DNA from: Chrysomallon squamiferum
Lineage: Eukaryota; Mollusca; Gastropoda; Neomphalida; Peltospiridae
Assembly (NCBI GenBank): GCA_012295275.1
Contig: CM022672.1
Span: 28,353,472-28,370,971, forward strand
Length of the DNA: 17,500 nucleotides
Direction of reading: 5' to 3'
Within the stretch, counting starts at the first letter, position 1; the number at the start of each line of letters is the position of its first letter. The notes under the pieces were generated by a model. It searched no databases and was not told the origin of the DNA. It saw nothing but the letters and a program-made list of their open reading frames with translations. The position numbers and the translations under genes were made by a program. Shown here in pieces: positions 1 to 8,640 of the stretch.

Positions 1-307
1 ATACGATCACAAAACTGGAACAGGTATTATTTTAAAACAAATGATACGCCTTTTAAAAAGTCACTAAAGAGCAAAATGTCACATAATAAACGACGAAATC
101 AAAGCGTCCGTCCATATATATATATATATGTAATATTATTTATGCAGTTGTAATTAACTTCTCTTTTCGATTTAAATACTCCCCTGCTTGTTTGAATATT
201 GCTTGTGACTTTCCTACTTTTCGGTCGATTGTATCTCTCTACCTGTGTTACCTGTACGGTGTCTCTGTTCCATTTTACGCGTATCCTTATTAAATAAATG
301 ATAAAAT

Positions 308-440
308 CAGACAAGGCCACGCTTGGTGCTACTGTGAAAGGAAGACATGCACGCCGCCGCGGCTCATGCTGAGTATTTGACGACGTGAAAATTATTAGTT
401 ACGCTTTAACGGCTTTATCGATGGGGTGGGACATAGACAA
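308..440. promoter_or_regulatory. Small CpG-rich patch, possible regulatory element or 5' UTR
   Basis: This patch contains CGCCGCCGCGG at 352-362 and further CpGs, in otherwise AT-rich DNA. A tiny + strand frame runs from the ATG at 347 to the TGA at 386-388, giving 13 residues that are mostly Ala and His. No good splice donor in the phase needed to join the exon at 1169 is seen: possible GT sites leave two bases of a codon, while the acceptor needs one. It may be a promoter-proximal or enhancer piece. Support is compositional only. Confidence 0.2.
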
Positions 441-484
441 CCAGGGATGACATTTATTTACAGTGATGGTCTTCTTTTAGATAC

Positions 485-486
<2 letters not shown>

Positions 487-526
<40 letters not shown>

Positions 527-538
527 GTTGTTGTTGTT
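487..538. repeat. (ATT)n-(GTT)n compound microsatellite
   Basis: About 13 ATT-type units at 487-526 run directly into four GTT units at 527-538. Confidence 0.95.
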
Positions 539-677
539 ACATTAAATGTATTTATTTAATAACATTTTAGTATATTACTATTTTGATTAAATGATACTAT
601 TTAAACAGGCTCACATAGTTACTTAAATAACATAAGAATCAGAAGTTTTACACAAAAAGAGATGAACTTGTTTTTGG

Positions 678-678
<1 letters not shown>

Positions 679-711
<33 letters not shown>
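679..711. repeat. (TG)n microsatellite
   Basis: An uninterrupted TG tract of about 16 units. Confidence 0.95.
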
Positions 712-713
<2 letters not shown>

Positions 714-1009
714 GTTTATATACGAATATTACTGAAAAGAATATTATGTTATTGTTTTCATTCTCATGGTAAACCGTTAAGTAAATTTTATCCTTAAAAT
801 TTTCTTTTAATAGAAAATATATTTGTTAGTTTATTTTCCACAAATATAAAAATATATCATAGCCACTGTTTTTATCTTATATTTATATAACTTTAATTTT
901 AACAGATATTTTCTATCAGTTACAGAAACATTTATATCTCTTTCAGCTATTGACTTTATTATGAAAATGACATTATAATGAATATGATGAGATTATGATA
1001 ATGAGATGC

Positions 1010-1046
1010 TGATGATGATAATAATAATGACGACGACAACGACAAT
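1010..1046. repeat. Imperfect GAT/AAT/GAC triplet tract
   Basis: Degenerate triplets change from GAT through AAT to GAC units. The tract lies about 120 bases upstream of the exon acceptor. Confidence 0.75.
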
Positions 1047-1140
1047 GAAAATGTATAAATACTGCAGCTGTGTCTGTAAAATTTATTTCTTAAATTAATT
1101 TTGAGGTTATCTGTGTATGTATGGTATCAAATATTTAAAT

Positions 1141-1168
1141 AAAATTTCAGTTTCTGTTACATTTTCAG
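1141..1168 (+). other. Splice acceptor region with two in-frame AG sites
   Basis: Two TTTCAG acceptors follow one another, ending at 1150 and 1168. Both leave the intron in phase 1, and the intervening 18 bases have no stop. Use of the upstream site would add six residues (about VTFSDA in register) before the ATG at 1174. The downstream one has the longer uninterrupted T-rich lead (TTACATTTTCAG) and is my preferred boundary. Confidence 0.75.
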
Positions 1169-1364
1169 ACGCAATGCCTACTCAGACCCTTCTTAAAGAA
1201 GTATGTTCAGGATGTCAGATGCCAATCGAAGATCGGTTCTTACTCAAAGTCATGGAGAATTCCTGGCATGAACACTGTTTACAATGCGTCATATGTCAGA
1301 ACCCGCTCACTGGCTCGTGCTTTGCACGCGACCGGAAGTTATACTGCAAACATGATTACGAAAA
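1169..1364 (+). CDS. LMX1: LMX1-like LIM-homeodomain transcription factor, internal exon with first LIM domain (partial gene)
   Basis: This exon encodes about 65 residues with one complete LIM domain. The zinc ligands follow C-x2-C-x17-H-x2-C-x2-C-x2-C-x16-C-x2-D, starting with Cys at 1204 and ending with Asp at 1354-1356. The residues [18 protein letters not shown] and [13 protein letters not shown] match what I know of LIM1 in LMX1A and LMX1B, down to the RKLYCK-DY end just before LIM2 should start. LIM domains bind partner proteins such as LDB co-factors. The homeodomain, not in this window, would bind DNA. The 5' boundary is TTTTCAG at 1162-1168 (phase 1) and the 3' boundary is AAAA/GTAAGT at 1364/1365 (phase 2). 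The ATG at 1174, ten codons before the first zinc Cys, could be an initiator if the upstream exon is untranslated. Human LMX1 proteins have residues ahead of LIM1, so an upstream coding exon is equally likely. LIM2, linker and homeodomain exons are absent and must lie beyond 17500. Another LIM-homeodomain subfamily is possible but less likely. Confidence 0.9.
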
Positions 1365-1370
1365 GTAAGT
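1365..1370 (+). other. Splice donor of the LIM1 exon
   Basis: AAAA/GTAAGT matches the metazoan donor consensus at all six intronic positions. If it is not used, the frame stops at TAA 1366-1368, right after the LIM domain. Confidence 0.88.
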
Positions 1371-1680
1371 GTTGTCTTGTTTTTTAAGAGTATTTTTGTC
1401 TACAGTTGTTTTATTTAATGGATTTGTTTGTAAAAAAAAAAATATAGTTCAAGAATGATATTTAGAAAAGTTTGATCTTCCCTAATGGCGCTAATAACTG
1501 TAGTGTCCTAAATATCAACAAAGTTATTGTAGGTCATTTAAACATTTACGTTTCAATTTATATTAAATTTTAGGAACAGAAACATTTGTTGTAAGAACAG
1601 ATAAATGTTAATTATAAATAGACTAAAGAAAAAAAAAGAAACAAAGAAATTAAAATATAATTCCAGAAACTAAAGAAAAG

Positions 1681-1748
<68 letters not shown>

Positions 1749-2209
1749 GGAAGAGAGTGAAGAAAGGCGGGAAAATGAAGAAGAAATAGAAACAAGTTAA
1801 TACAATCAAGTATAAATACAAGATTCAAAAGTGTTCGACTTTTATAAATGCTTTTTTATTTATTTATTTTTATAAGAAGATTTTTTAGAGATACGTTACG
1901 AATGTTAAAAAAACGTCATCCGACATGATTCCACCCATACGAATTCCAAAACAACTCCCTTTGAAAAATGGATGCAATGTGTTTAGTTTCTTTGGTCAGT
2001 CTTCAAACGATTATAATGGGATTATGTTTTTTTCTGTTAGTACCTTCCAAAATTTCTAATATACAAAATTAAACAGTTCTATATATCCGAAAAGTCACAA
2101 AAACGCCAATATGTTCATTTTATTCTTGTGTCCATAAATTGAAAATTTCCATGTCGAGAAATATCCAACATATAAAGCAAAATAACAAAGACCAGTAATA
2201 TAAATGGAA
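1371..2209. other. AT-rich intronic sequence, no gene
   Basis: I see nothing functional apart from the AAT tract at 1683-1746 and A-rich or T-rich runs near 1431-1443 and 1850-1875. Confidence 0.6.
1683..1746. repeat. (AAT)n microsatellite
   Basis: About 21 uninterrupted AAT units. The Leu-rich reading on the minus strand is an artefact of this tract. Confidence 0.97.
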
Positions 2210-2236
2210 TTTTTTTTTTTTTTTTTTTTTTTTTTT
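2210..2236. repeat. Poly(T) tract
   Basis: 27 consecutive T. It could be the tail of an old minus-strand retroposed element, but I recognise no element body next to it. Confidence 0.9.
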
Positions 2237-2329
2237 GCTATCATATAAACAGGAGAATTATGACTCCATGGCAACTAAGACAACAATAAAATTAATCAAT
2301 ATCTTTGGAAAAACCATCCAGAGATGTAA

Positions 2330-2860
2330 TATCCTTCATATGTTAGCGCGTTCTTTGCAGCAAAGGTTATAGAAGGTTACAAGGGAGTAATAATCTGGCT
2401 GAAAACCTAAACAATTTATTAACTAACTGTGACAAAGCTCTGCCTTGATCCAAAGTCAGTTCGTTCATTGATTACAAATGATGATCGGCTGTTTATGGCC
2501 CCGCTGGGAGACGTTCATTTACGAAGCATCTGTCATGGAGAAGTGCCAATATTGGAAGCGTTCTGAATGTCTTAATTGAACTAATGACGTCGTTTTGAGC
2601 TGTTCGGATCTCTTCGGGGAATTACCCGATTCACGAAAATTTGATTTATAAATCCGGTCGTTGTAGTATTGTTGAAGACTGATACCACAGGACTAATAAA
2701 AGAAAGATATTATGAGGAGACAGAGGCGCCTGCGAGATTAATTCAGTGGTTGGAAAAACAAACAGAGTTGTGTAAGCTCGTCCTGTGGTGACGATATTAA
2801 CATCGTTAGTTACTGTCTAGTCAAATAGTACACCACAAAGAGTGCAATAAAAACTGTTTA
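2330..2860. promoter_or_regulatory. Balanced-composition intronic island, candidate enhancer
   Basis: This 530-bp stretch is free of low-complexity runs and visibly richer in G+C than its surroundings. It has no long frame. Factor-like words include TGATTACAAATGATGATCGG near 2468-2487, TTTATGGCC at 2492-2500 (posterior Hox or caudal type), and TAATGACGTCG near 2582-2592 (CRE-like core). A conserved non-coding element is the natural reading at a developmental-regulator locus. Conservation was not tested. Confidence 0.35.
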
Positions 2861-2939
2861 TTTTACTTCATTCACTTATTGTATGTCGTGTTTCAAATCA
2901 AAGTACACAATTTAAAGTGTTTGTAGTCAGTAGAACACA

Positions 2940-3025
2940 AATTTGTCATCATAATTAATTTTGTGCAGTGTCTGGTATAATAATTAATATTTTAAATCGT
3001 GTTATCATAATTAATTTCTTGATAA
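2940..3025. promoter_or_regulatory. Three evenly spaced TAATTA homeodomain cores with a duplicated 14-mer
   Basis: TAATTA occurs at 2952-2957, 2981-2986 and 3008-3013, with starts 29 and 27 bases apart. The outer two lie in identical copies of ATCATAATTAATTT (2948-2961 and 3004-3017). TAATTA is the core bound by many homeodomains, including LIM-homeodomain proteins, so autoregulation is possible. In AT-rich DNA the word is common by chance. Confidence 0.3.
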
Positions 3026-3059
3026 TCGGTTATTGTTTATATATATATGTCTATATATA

Positions 3060-3210
3060 GTAACAAAATTCATTACCATACTTCGCTCCAATGTGACCAT
3101 TGGCCCCAAGTATTACATCATACTGTTAGTAGGTTTACTGTATTAGGTTTTCGTGGTTGAAGTGAAAAGGATACATTTACAATATGACCACCGCGATATT
3201 ATCGTAGTCA
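3060..3210. promoter_or_regulatory. Balanced intronic island with CCAATG/CATTGG palindrome
   Basis: CCAATG at 3088-3093 and CATTGG at 3098-3103 are perfect inverted arms around TGAC. The arms match a CCAAT box in both orientations and a paired SOX-like core. The surrounding 150 bp are less AT-rich than the flanks. No coding frame. Confidence 0.25.
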
Positions 3211-3880
3211 TTTGTCAAGTAATGATATTAAATTTCGTTTATATATTAATGAAATAGAAGTAGTACAAATGTGCATACTAAAATAGTATCGGTCAATGCT
3301 TGTTGGTTTTTCAGTGTTATTCCCAGAAACAATATGGAAATGTTCTACCTATTCACTCCTATTTACTATGCACCTCTGAAACAGTTTCAGGTTTTTATCA
3401 AGGTTGAATGGAGACAAAATCTTTGAGGTCGGCGATCGTCATTGAATAAAATGTTAAAAGACATTTAGTGATTAAAAATTTAAAGTCATATTAATTTCCC
3501 AACAATTCAATAAATGCTCTCTGTTTCTTTCTTTTCTTTCATTTTTTTTTTATCCTATTATTATTCACCGCCGAATTGTTAAATTTTAACTAGACAAATA
3601 ATAATTTTAAAAAGTATTTTAACATTATAAATTATACAGCATTTGCTATAAAATTTATTTCTCTTAATTCTTTATTATTATTAATTTAATGTACTTATTA
3701 TATTTATTATGTTTTTGCATATTCTTTCGTTCTTTCTTTCTTATTATTATTGTTGTTGTTGTTGTTGTTGTTACTATTATTTACAAAATTAATGATATAA
3801 CAGCTTCAGAATAGAATTTAAATTGTTCCAAATAATCACACTAATTGTGTTTTCTAGTTTGGATTTTCTTATATTTTTAT
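3210..3880. other. AT-rich intronic sequence, no gene
   Basis: Unremarkable AT-rich DNA with T-rich pyrimidine runs near 3524-3551 and the triplet tract at 3724-3772. I see nothing else in it. Confidence 0.6.
3724..3772. repeat. (TTTC)n-(ATT)n-(GTT)n compound microsatellite
   Basis: TTTC units near 3724-3740 pass into ATT units at 3741-3750 and then seven GTT units to 3772. The ATT-to-GTT succession repeats the one at 487-538. Confidence 0.9.
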
Positions 3881-4230
3881 ACCGGTAATCAGCCTTAATT
3901 ATCAAATTTCGTTGATTTGCCAGTCATCTACATAATAGAAGTATCCCGTAGTAAAAACTTGCGACATCGGGATTATGTTCGCGAAAATCATAGGTCTAGA
4001 TGTTCTCATTTGTCAAGTATCGATGTTAGCAGGGATTTGCGGGAAAAAACCAGGCAATTATTCTACAAGCATTTATATTATGAAATGCCTTAGTTTGGAT
4101 CGGACTGATAACCTCTGAATTGGCGATGTTTACTTTGGATTTTGTGCCATATGTCAAAAATTTAGGATCTAACGAGGGCTTTAACTAGACACATTCTTTT
4201 TCAAACAAGCAACGTGATCCTTTGACGTCT
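3880..4230. promoter_or_regulatory. Balanced intronic island, candidate enhancer
   Basis: A low-complexity-free stretch with several CpGs. It contains GGGATTA at 3969-3975 (K50 homeodomain type), the 8-bp palindrome TTCGCGAA at 3978-3985, and GCGGGAAA at 4039-4046, which matches an E2F core. TGACGTC occurs at about 4223. No frame of interest. Confidence 0.28.
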
Positions 4231-4329
4231 TCTGCTATTTTATTTGTACCATTATAAATATATATTATTTTACTTAAAATATGATAGACAATGTAAGCGA
4301 CAAAACAGAATGAAATAAAAGTCTATCTC

Positions 4330-4680
4330 AATACAGGTGCGTTAATCGCCGGAAGTACTGACCCAGAAATGTCCTTATGTGACTAGGCTTCTAGGCAACG
4401 ATGGTACTAGGAATATTTGAACGATGATGTGCCTTACCACGAATGTTCATATCCACGTGTGAACACCGCGGGGGCTGTTACTAATCCTAATTTTATGTGT
4501 CAGTTTATCCCGCAGTTGTGTGCGACCACCAGGCGTTCAAATCCACGCTGTTTGTCGATGAATTCAGGCCTTCAAGGCTTGGGTCATATTGTAAAAAAAA
4601 GTCTGTTTGCTTCAACTCTTAAAATTTGTTAAGTTTCGTTCGCCGGAAATTAGTTTCTATTTCTGTTGTTCACGCATGGC
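4330..4680. promoter_or_regulatory. GC-balanced intronic island, candidate enhancer or old repeat
   Basis: This island has repeated ACTAGG and CTAGGC words near 4382-4411, a CACGTG E-box near 4454-4459, and inverted TGTTCA/TGAACA words around it. A frame open over 4417-4632 begins at TTG, not ATG, and resembles no family I know. A GTTCAAATCC word at 4535-4544 resembles a tRNA-type B box, but the expected T-arm stem does not form. Confidence 0.25.
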
Positions 4681-5072
4681 GTAGTTTAAAGAAGAAAATA
4701 AGGACCAAACACAAAGATTTGTTTAAAAATAGTGTATCGCGATGTTTTGTTGTATTTTGATGAGTTTGCTTTCCATTATTTTTATGTTATCAAATTATTA
4801 AATACTGATTAACATAATAAATCTCTATCTCTGCATGTGACAGTCTTTCTTTGTATGTCTTTTATGTATTATACAGGGCGTTTTTTCAATAAAAGAGATA
4901 TGTTGATAATATTAACATGTAACACTACAACGCTGCATCATTTAATTACGCCCTGACCTTAAACTAAAAGGATTTCTAACAGACAATAACAACGAGAACA
5001 GTAATAATATTTAAATAAACGTTATTAACTATTATCAAATTGTTTTTACGTTGTTGGGTTTTTTGTGGGGGG

Positions 5073-5094
5073 TTTTTTTTTTTTTTTTTTTTTT
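5073..5094. repeat. Poly(T) tract next to a G run
   Basis: 22 T immediately after GTGGGGGG at 5065-5072. Confidence 0.9.
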
Positions 5095-5689
5095 AGTATG
5101 TTAAACTGTTTATATTGTTATTACTCTCATTATAATTTATTTCATTCATGTTCATAATGTAGTTATTCAAATTAACGTAAAACTTATTTCCAAAATTGTT
5201 TATAAATATATATATATGCGGTTTCTAATTTTCTTTATTTCTATTTTTTTTTTTTTTAAAAAGCATCGGATTTAAAATCAGAAATTCCTTTTAAAATTAT
5301 AATAATTCATTATCTGTTGACGATTTTATTTAAAACAAATAAATTGAACTGTTCTAAGTTACATTTCCACTGACATCTGAAATGTACAAAGAAAAGCAGA
5401 AAGTTAAATAAATAATCTCCAAAGATCACGTACAATATTGCAAATTAAGCAATCTCAGAGAAATAATATTCGCTTGCGATTGCTGTAAAGACTGTTTTAT
5501 TTTGTTATTACATAGTAATCTTTGAACCATGTCCAACTTTCTTAAAATATAAATTTTATTAAAGAACTCGACTTTTTTCTTGTTTTCATTATGTAAAATT
5601 GGTCGATTTAAAAATATTTTATTTTGTTTGAACCCATTTGGTGGTATATATTTTTGTTTATCATTATCGTTGTTGTTCTCTTTCTTCTT

Positions 5690-5729
5690 TATTATTATTA
5701 TTACTATCATGACGACGATCATTATTATT
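5690..5729. repeat. Imperfect ATT/GAC triplet tract
   Basis: ATT units are interrupted by CATGACGACGATC and then resume, ending near 5729. Confidence 0.7.
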
Positions 5730-6059
5730 CTGATAAGTCTCAGTCATTCTGAGCAGATACGGTCTGAAAACAACCTAAAACACCTCTTCTCTAGTTAATT
5801 ACTTTATTAATAAGTTTATGAAAGTAGATATATTATATAATAATGATTTATATCAATACCTAAACAAATTGAAACCGAAGATAATAGATAAATAAATAAA
5901 GTTTTATGAAAATAAAAACAAATTAAAATGCTCGTTAATTAATAAAAAGAAACGAGACAATCAAAAGAAATAAATCAAACTATATAATTTATAGAAACTG
6001 GAATAATGTACCGCTTTTATCTGTGATTTTTAAACAAAATCTTTGTCAGTATAGAATAA

Positions 6060-6500
6060 ACAGCTTTTCACTAACAGAGAGATTTTCTCAGAGAACCAAA
6101 CAACCCCATCAATCATTTATTACCTGTTATTTTTCTATCGATACACCGCATTGATCAGGCACCCGAGAAAAAAATGACAAAACTAAGAATACAAACCACA
6201 TCAGCACTCGAGTAAAAGCAAAAGCATTATAGGATATCTAACACGCTGAATGACAGAAGAAATGTGATACAGAACACAACAGTGGCTGAATGCCAAGCCT
6301 CGGGTCTACTTTGTACTTTGACTGACTCCAGCCAATAAAATGGAGATCAGCGGAGTTTCATTGTCTTTGGCAATGGAACTGCAAGGAGGATATCGCCTTG
6401 TCCAAGCCCTGTGTTGTAGGGTGCGCTGCAAGTATGAAATTATACAAATAACGAGTGACAGGCTAATTTTTAAACTGTTACTGTATTCATCAACTGTCAT
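6060..6500. promoter_or_regulatory. Balanced intronic island, candidate enhancer
   Basis: The 3' part (about 6290-6450) is well balanced in composition. It contains CCAATAAAATGG near 6333-6344, which matches posterior-Hox-type sites, and CATTGT at 6359-6364 facing CAATGG at 6371-6376 (SOX-like pair). TGACAG, a TALE/Meis-type word, lies near 6456-6461. A minus-strand frame over 6306-6512 has no recognisable domain and I do not call it. Confidence 0.3.
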
Positions 6501-6655
6501 CAGTGGGAACAAGTTTTAAATAATTAAAAAATATTCGATAAAATAAAATAAAAATTAAAGTATTTTAAATAGTTTCCATGTTCTAGTTCTGTGTAACCAA
6601 CTACGTTTGTGTATGACTCTATGCATTTGTCTGCATCAATAAGTAAACATCCATA

Positions 6656-6783
<128 letters not shown>

Positions 6784-6801
6784 TTATTAATAAAGGTAAG
6801 A

Positions 6802-6831
6802 ATTAGGATTAGGATTAGGCATTATGCAAAT
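6802..6831. promoter_or_regulatory. Three tandem ATTAGG units followed by a perfect POU octamer
   Basis: ATTAGG at 6802-6807, 6808-6813 and 6814-6819 creates two GGATTA words, the K50 (Otx, Gsc, Pitx) homeodomain type. ATGCAAAT, the canonical octamer, follows at 6824-6831. The cluster lies 20 bases after the end of the AG tract. The unit differs from the telomeric TTAGGG repeat. Confidence 0.3.
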
Positions 6832-7200
6832 TCGAGGAAACAGCATTGACATAAAATGATATAAAATCTGAGAACTGAAATTCAAAGAATAAATTAATTT
6901 ATACAAATATATAGTTAAAAAAATGAGGACAATAACAAAGTTAAAAAGATGAAAAGTATATGTGAAATGATGAAATCTTTATAAAACTCAAAAAGAGGTA
7001 AAACTGTAAAAGAAAATCCTGTGTAAATAATTCATATTATGAAAAGTAACATGGTAATTGAACACAATATATTTGTACAACAATACTAATGTTTTTGTTG
7101 TTGGATTTCACAACATACACACACGCATCCAGGTTATTTGTGTTGCTTTGAAAATCATTCTTGTGGGGTATATGTGAAATATGTTTAAAGTATGCTTTAA
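6832..7200. other. AT-rich intronic sequence, no gene
   Basis: A-rich sequence with a short AC run near 7115-7124. I see nothing further in it. Confidence 0.6.
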
Positions 7201-7780
7201 TTCGTGCATTCAATAAGAATCGAGAAGACTCTGTTGTTTGTTGGTGTGATCCAGTTCACCTTTTCTGTTTTATGGCCTCGGATGATAATCAGCAAACCCA
7301 GGTGTGCAGTGCTTCGGTCGCGTAGGGTGGGCGAAAGTCCACAAAATACGAAAAGCCGGGATTAGTACAAGAGAAAAAGAGCGAAGAACTGAAAAGCAGA
7401 TTCAAGCATGAAAATGATATTGCTCAAAGATGAAGTCAACACAGGGGCGGAAAAAGGTACAAGTGGCGAAAATGCGCCGAGGAGGTGTATTGTATCCAGA
7501 AGAAAGCTATCAAAGAGAACGGCGGCGAGTGCTGATATTCATAATAATGGCATATTTCACGCCGTTTCAAAAGCCGCAGTCGTATTGCCAACAATGGGCT
7601 CGAGGGATTTAACGCGAGATGATCCGCAGAAGGCCGAAGATTTGTTTGCACTCTGTTGTCACGTCTAAGTGTTGAAAGCGAGACTAGGAATCGTTGTGCT
7701 GACGGCTGTATGAGGTAGTCAATTCAAGCCAGAGAGGTGTTAGCCTAGCTTTTTTAAAAAGTCTCTCAAACTCGGCGTTT
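7200..7780. promoter_or_regulatory. Largest GC-balanced intronic island, candidate enhancer (coding possibility not excluded)
   Basis: This island contains TTTATGGCC at 7269-7277, a CAGGTG E-box near 7300-7305, and GGGATTAG near 7358-7365. Frames stay open in three phases at once (+ strand 7408-7668 and 7430-7612, minus strand 7436-7651). That pattern is expected when stop-rich AT content drops, not when one frame is coding. The 86-residue frame from the ATG at 7408 is basic and low in hydrophobics, with no domain I recognise. An unannotated small exon or lncRNA exon remains possible. Confidence 0.3.
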
Positions 7781-7798
7781 AGCAGTTCTTCAAATGAT

Positions 7799-7815
7799 GA
7801 GAGAGAGAGAGAGAA
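7799..7815. repeat. Short (GA)n tract
   Basis: About eight GA units, much shorter than the other GA/CT tracts. Confidence 0.85.
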
Positions 7816-8087
7816 GAATGCAGAGCTGAGAAGTATGAAAAAAAAATAAAAGAGAAGTGACTCTGAGCTGCATTATTAGCTGTATTGCAACAGCAGGTCT
7901 GCAACGATCGAAAACTCTTGGTTGATAGAACGCTTGTATAGTGACGACTGAGATCGCCTCTTTAAGTATATTTCATGCAGGTTGACTATAGATGAAATGT
8001 TTTTAATCCGTGAAAAGAGAAAATGACAATAAAAATCTGAAATTCTATTTGAACACAAGTCACACACTTAATTAAATGGATCGTATT

Positions 8088-8204
8088 GCATGAACCAGAT
8101 ACAATATTTCTCAAACCTGTTTCCGGTCGAATCATATCTCGATTTTCAAAACAAAATGTGATATATTCTGAAACTGGGCACTGGTTTCCATGTATCAGTT
8201 TTGC
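8088..8204. other. Imperfect stem-loop
   Basis: The inner arms pair as GAAT/ATTC (8129-8132 with 8165-8168), ATATC/GATAT (8134-8138 with 8160-8164) and ATTTT/AAAAT (8142-8146 with 8153-8157), closing a six-base loop. Pairing continues outward as GTTTC/GAAAC, AAACC/GGTTT and GATACA/TGTATC with unpaired gaps. The interruptions are too large for a typical miRNA precursor. It could be a decayed inverted-repeat element or chance. Confidence 0.3.
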
Positions 8205-8379
8205 TTTGATCAGTATAATCAAATTCTCTTTATTTATTTTTCGCTGCAATCCTTTGACTGGAAAACTGATATTTCATATTTAACTGTTCTTGAATATAAT
8301 TTCATTTTTATACTTTACTATTATTTTATTTATTTTTGTTGTTGTTCTTTTTGTTCTTGTTCCTCGATTTGAGGTATTT

Positions 8380-8640
8380 CTTGTGGTCTGTGTGTGTATG
8401 TAGACTGTATTTCTTTGGCGGTAATTGCCATCGTCAAAGTTGTTCTTGAAAATGCTGTTGCCAGCTGTAACTGAGTATAATGTCATGTCGACTTATTTCA
8501 CTTTCAGCTGTCGTCGATATAACAAATGTAGTAACAGAGGTTGTTGTTGTTGATGATGCTGTTGCTGTGATTTAGAATCAAATGGTGTAGACATATTTCA
8601 GCTGTTGTTGTCGATTCTTCTGCAGCACGTTCGTAACCAC
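8380..8640. promoter_or_regulatory. Island with three CAGCTG E-boxes
   Basis: CAGCTG occurs at 8462-8467, 8505-8510 and 8599-8604. The last two lie in related contexts: TTTCAGCTGT followed by GTCGAT after a short, variable spacer. This suggests a local diverged duplication. GTT/GAT triplets are interspersed near 8540-8565. CAGCTG is a bHLH-type site. No coding frame. Confidence 0.28.

Larger units (their letters stand above)
1..1168 (+). other. Sequence upstream of the LIM exon (probable intron, possibly 5' gene region)
   Basis: No exon can be defended here. The stretch is AT-rich with several microsatellites (AT near 114-129, ATT/GTT at 487-538, TG at 679-711, mixed triplets near 1010-1046). 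A CpG-rich patch lies near 308-440. The 3' end leads into a pyrimidine-rich splice acceptor, so the final part is intron. Whether the first exon or promoter of the gene is inside these 1.2 kb or further upstream cannot be settled from sequence alone. Confidence 0.5.
4680..6060. other. AT-rich intronic sequence, no gene
   Basis: This stretch holds poly(T) at 5073-5094 preceded by GTGGGGGG, a short AT run near 5206-5217, a T run near 5247-5258 and mixed triplets near 5690-5729. The overlapping frames near 5426-5798 on both strands are AT-rich, low-complexity and unlike any protein family. Confidence 0.6.

Noticed and set aside
1117-1168. ATG at 1117 as start of the LIM protein
   Set aside because: The segment 1117-1168 is T-rich and ends in two splice acceptor signals, so it is intron.
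1612-1821. Minus-strand Leu-rich frame like a membrane protein
   Set aside because: It is a direct translation of the AAT microsatellite.
2210-2236. Poly(T) as the tail of a minus-strand retroposon (also at 5073 and 14990)
   Set aside because: No element body, target-site duplication or promoter boxes could be recognised beside any of them.
4535-4544. GTTCAAATCC resembling a tRNA or SINE B box
   Set aside because: Flanking bases do not form the T-arm stem and no A box or acceptor stem is visible upstream.
6802-6819. Possible interstitial telomeric repeat
   Set aside because: The unit is ATTAGG, not TTAGGG, and occurs only three times.
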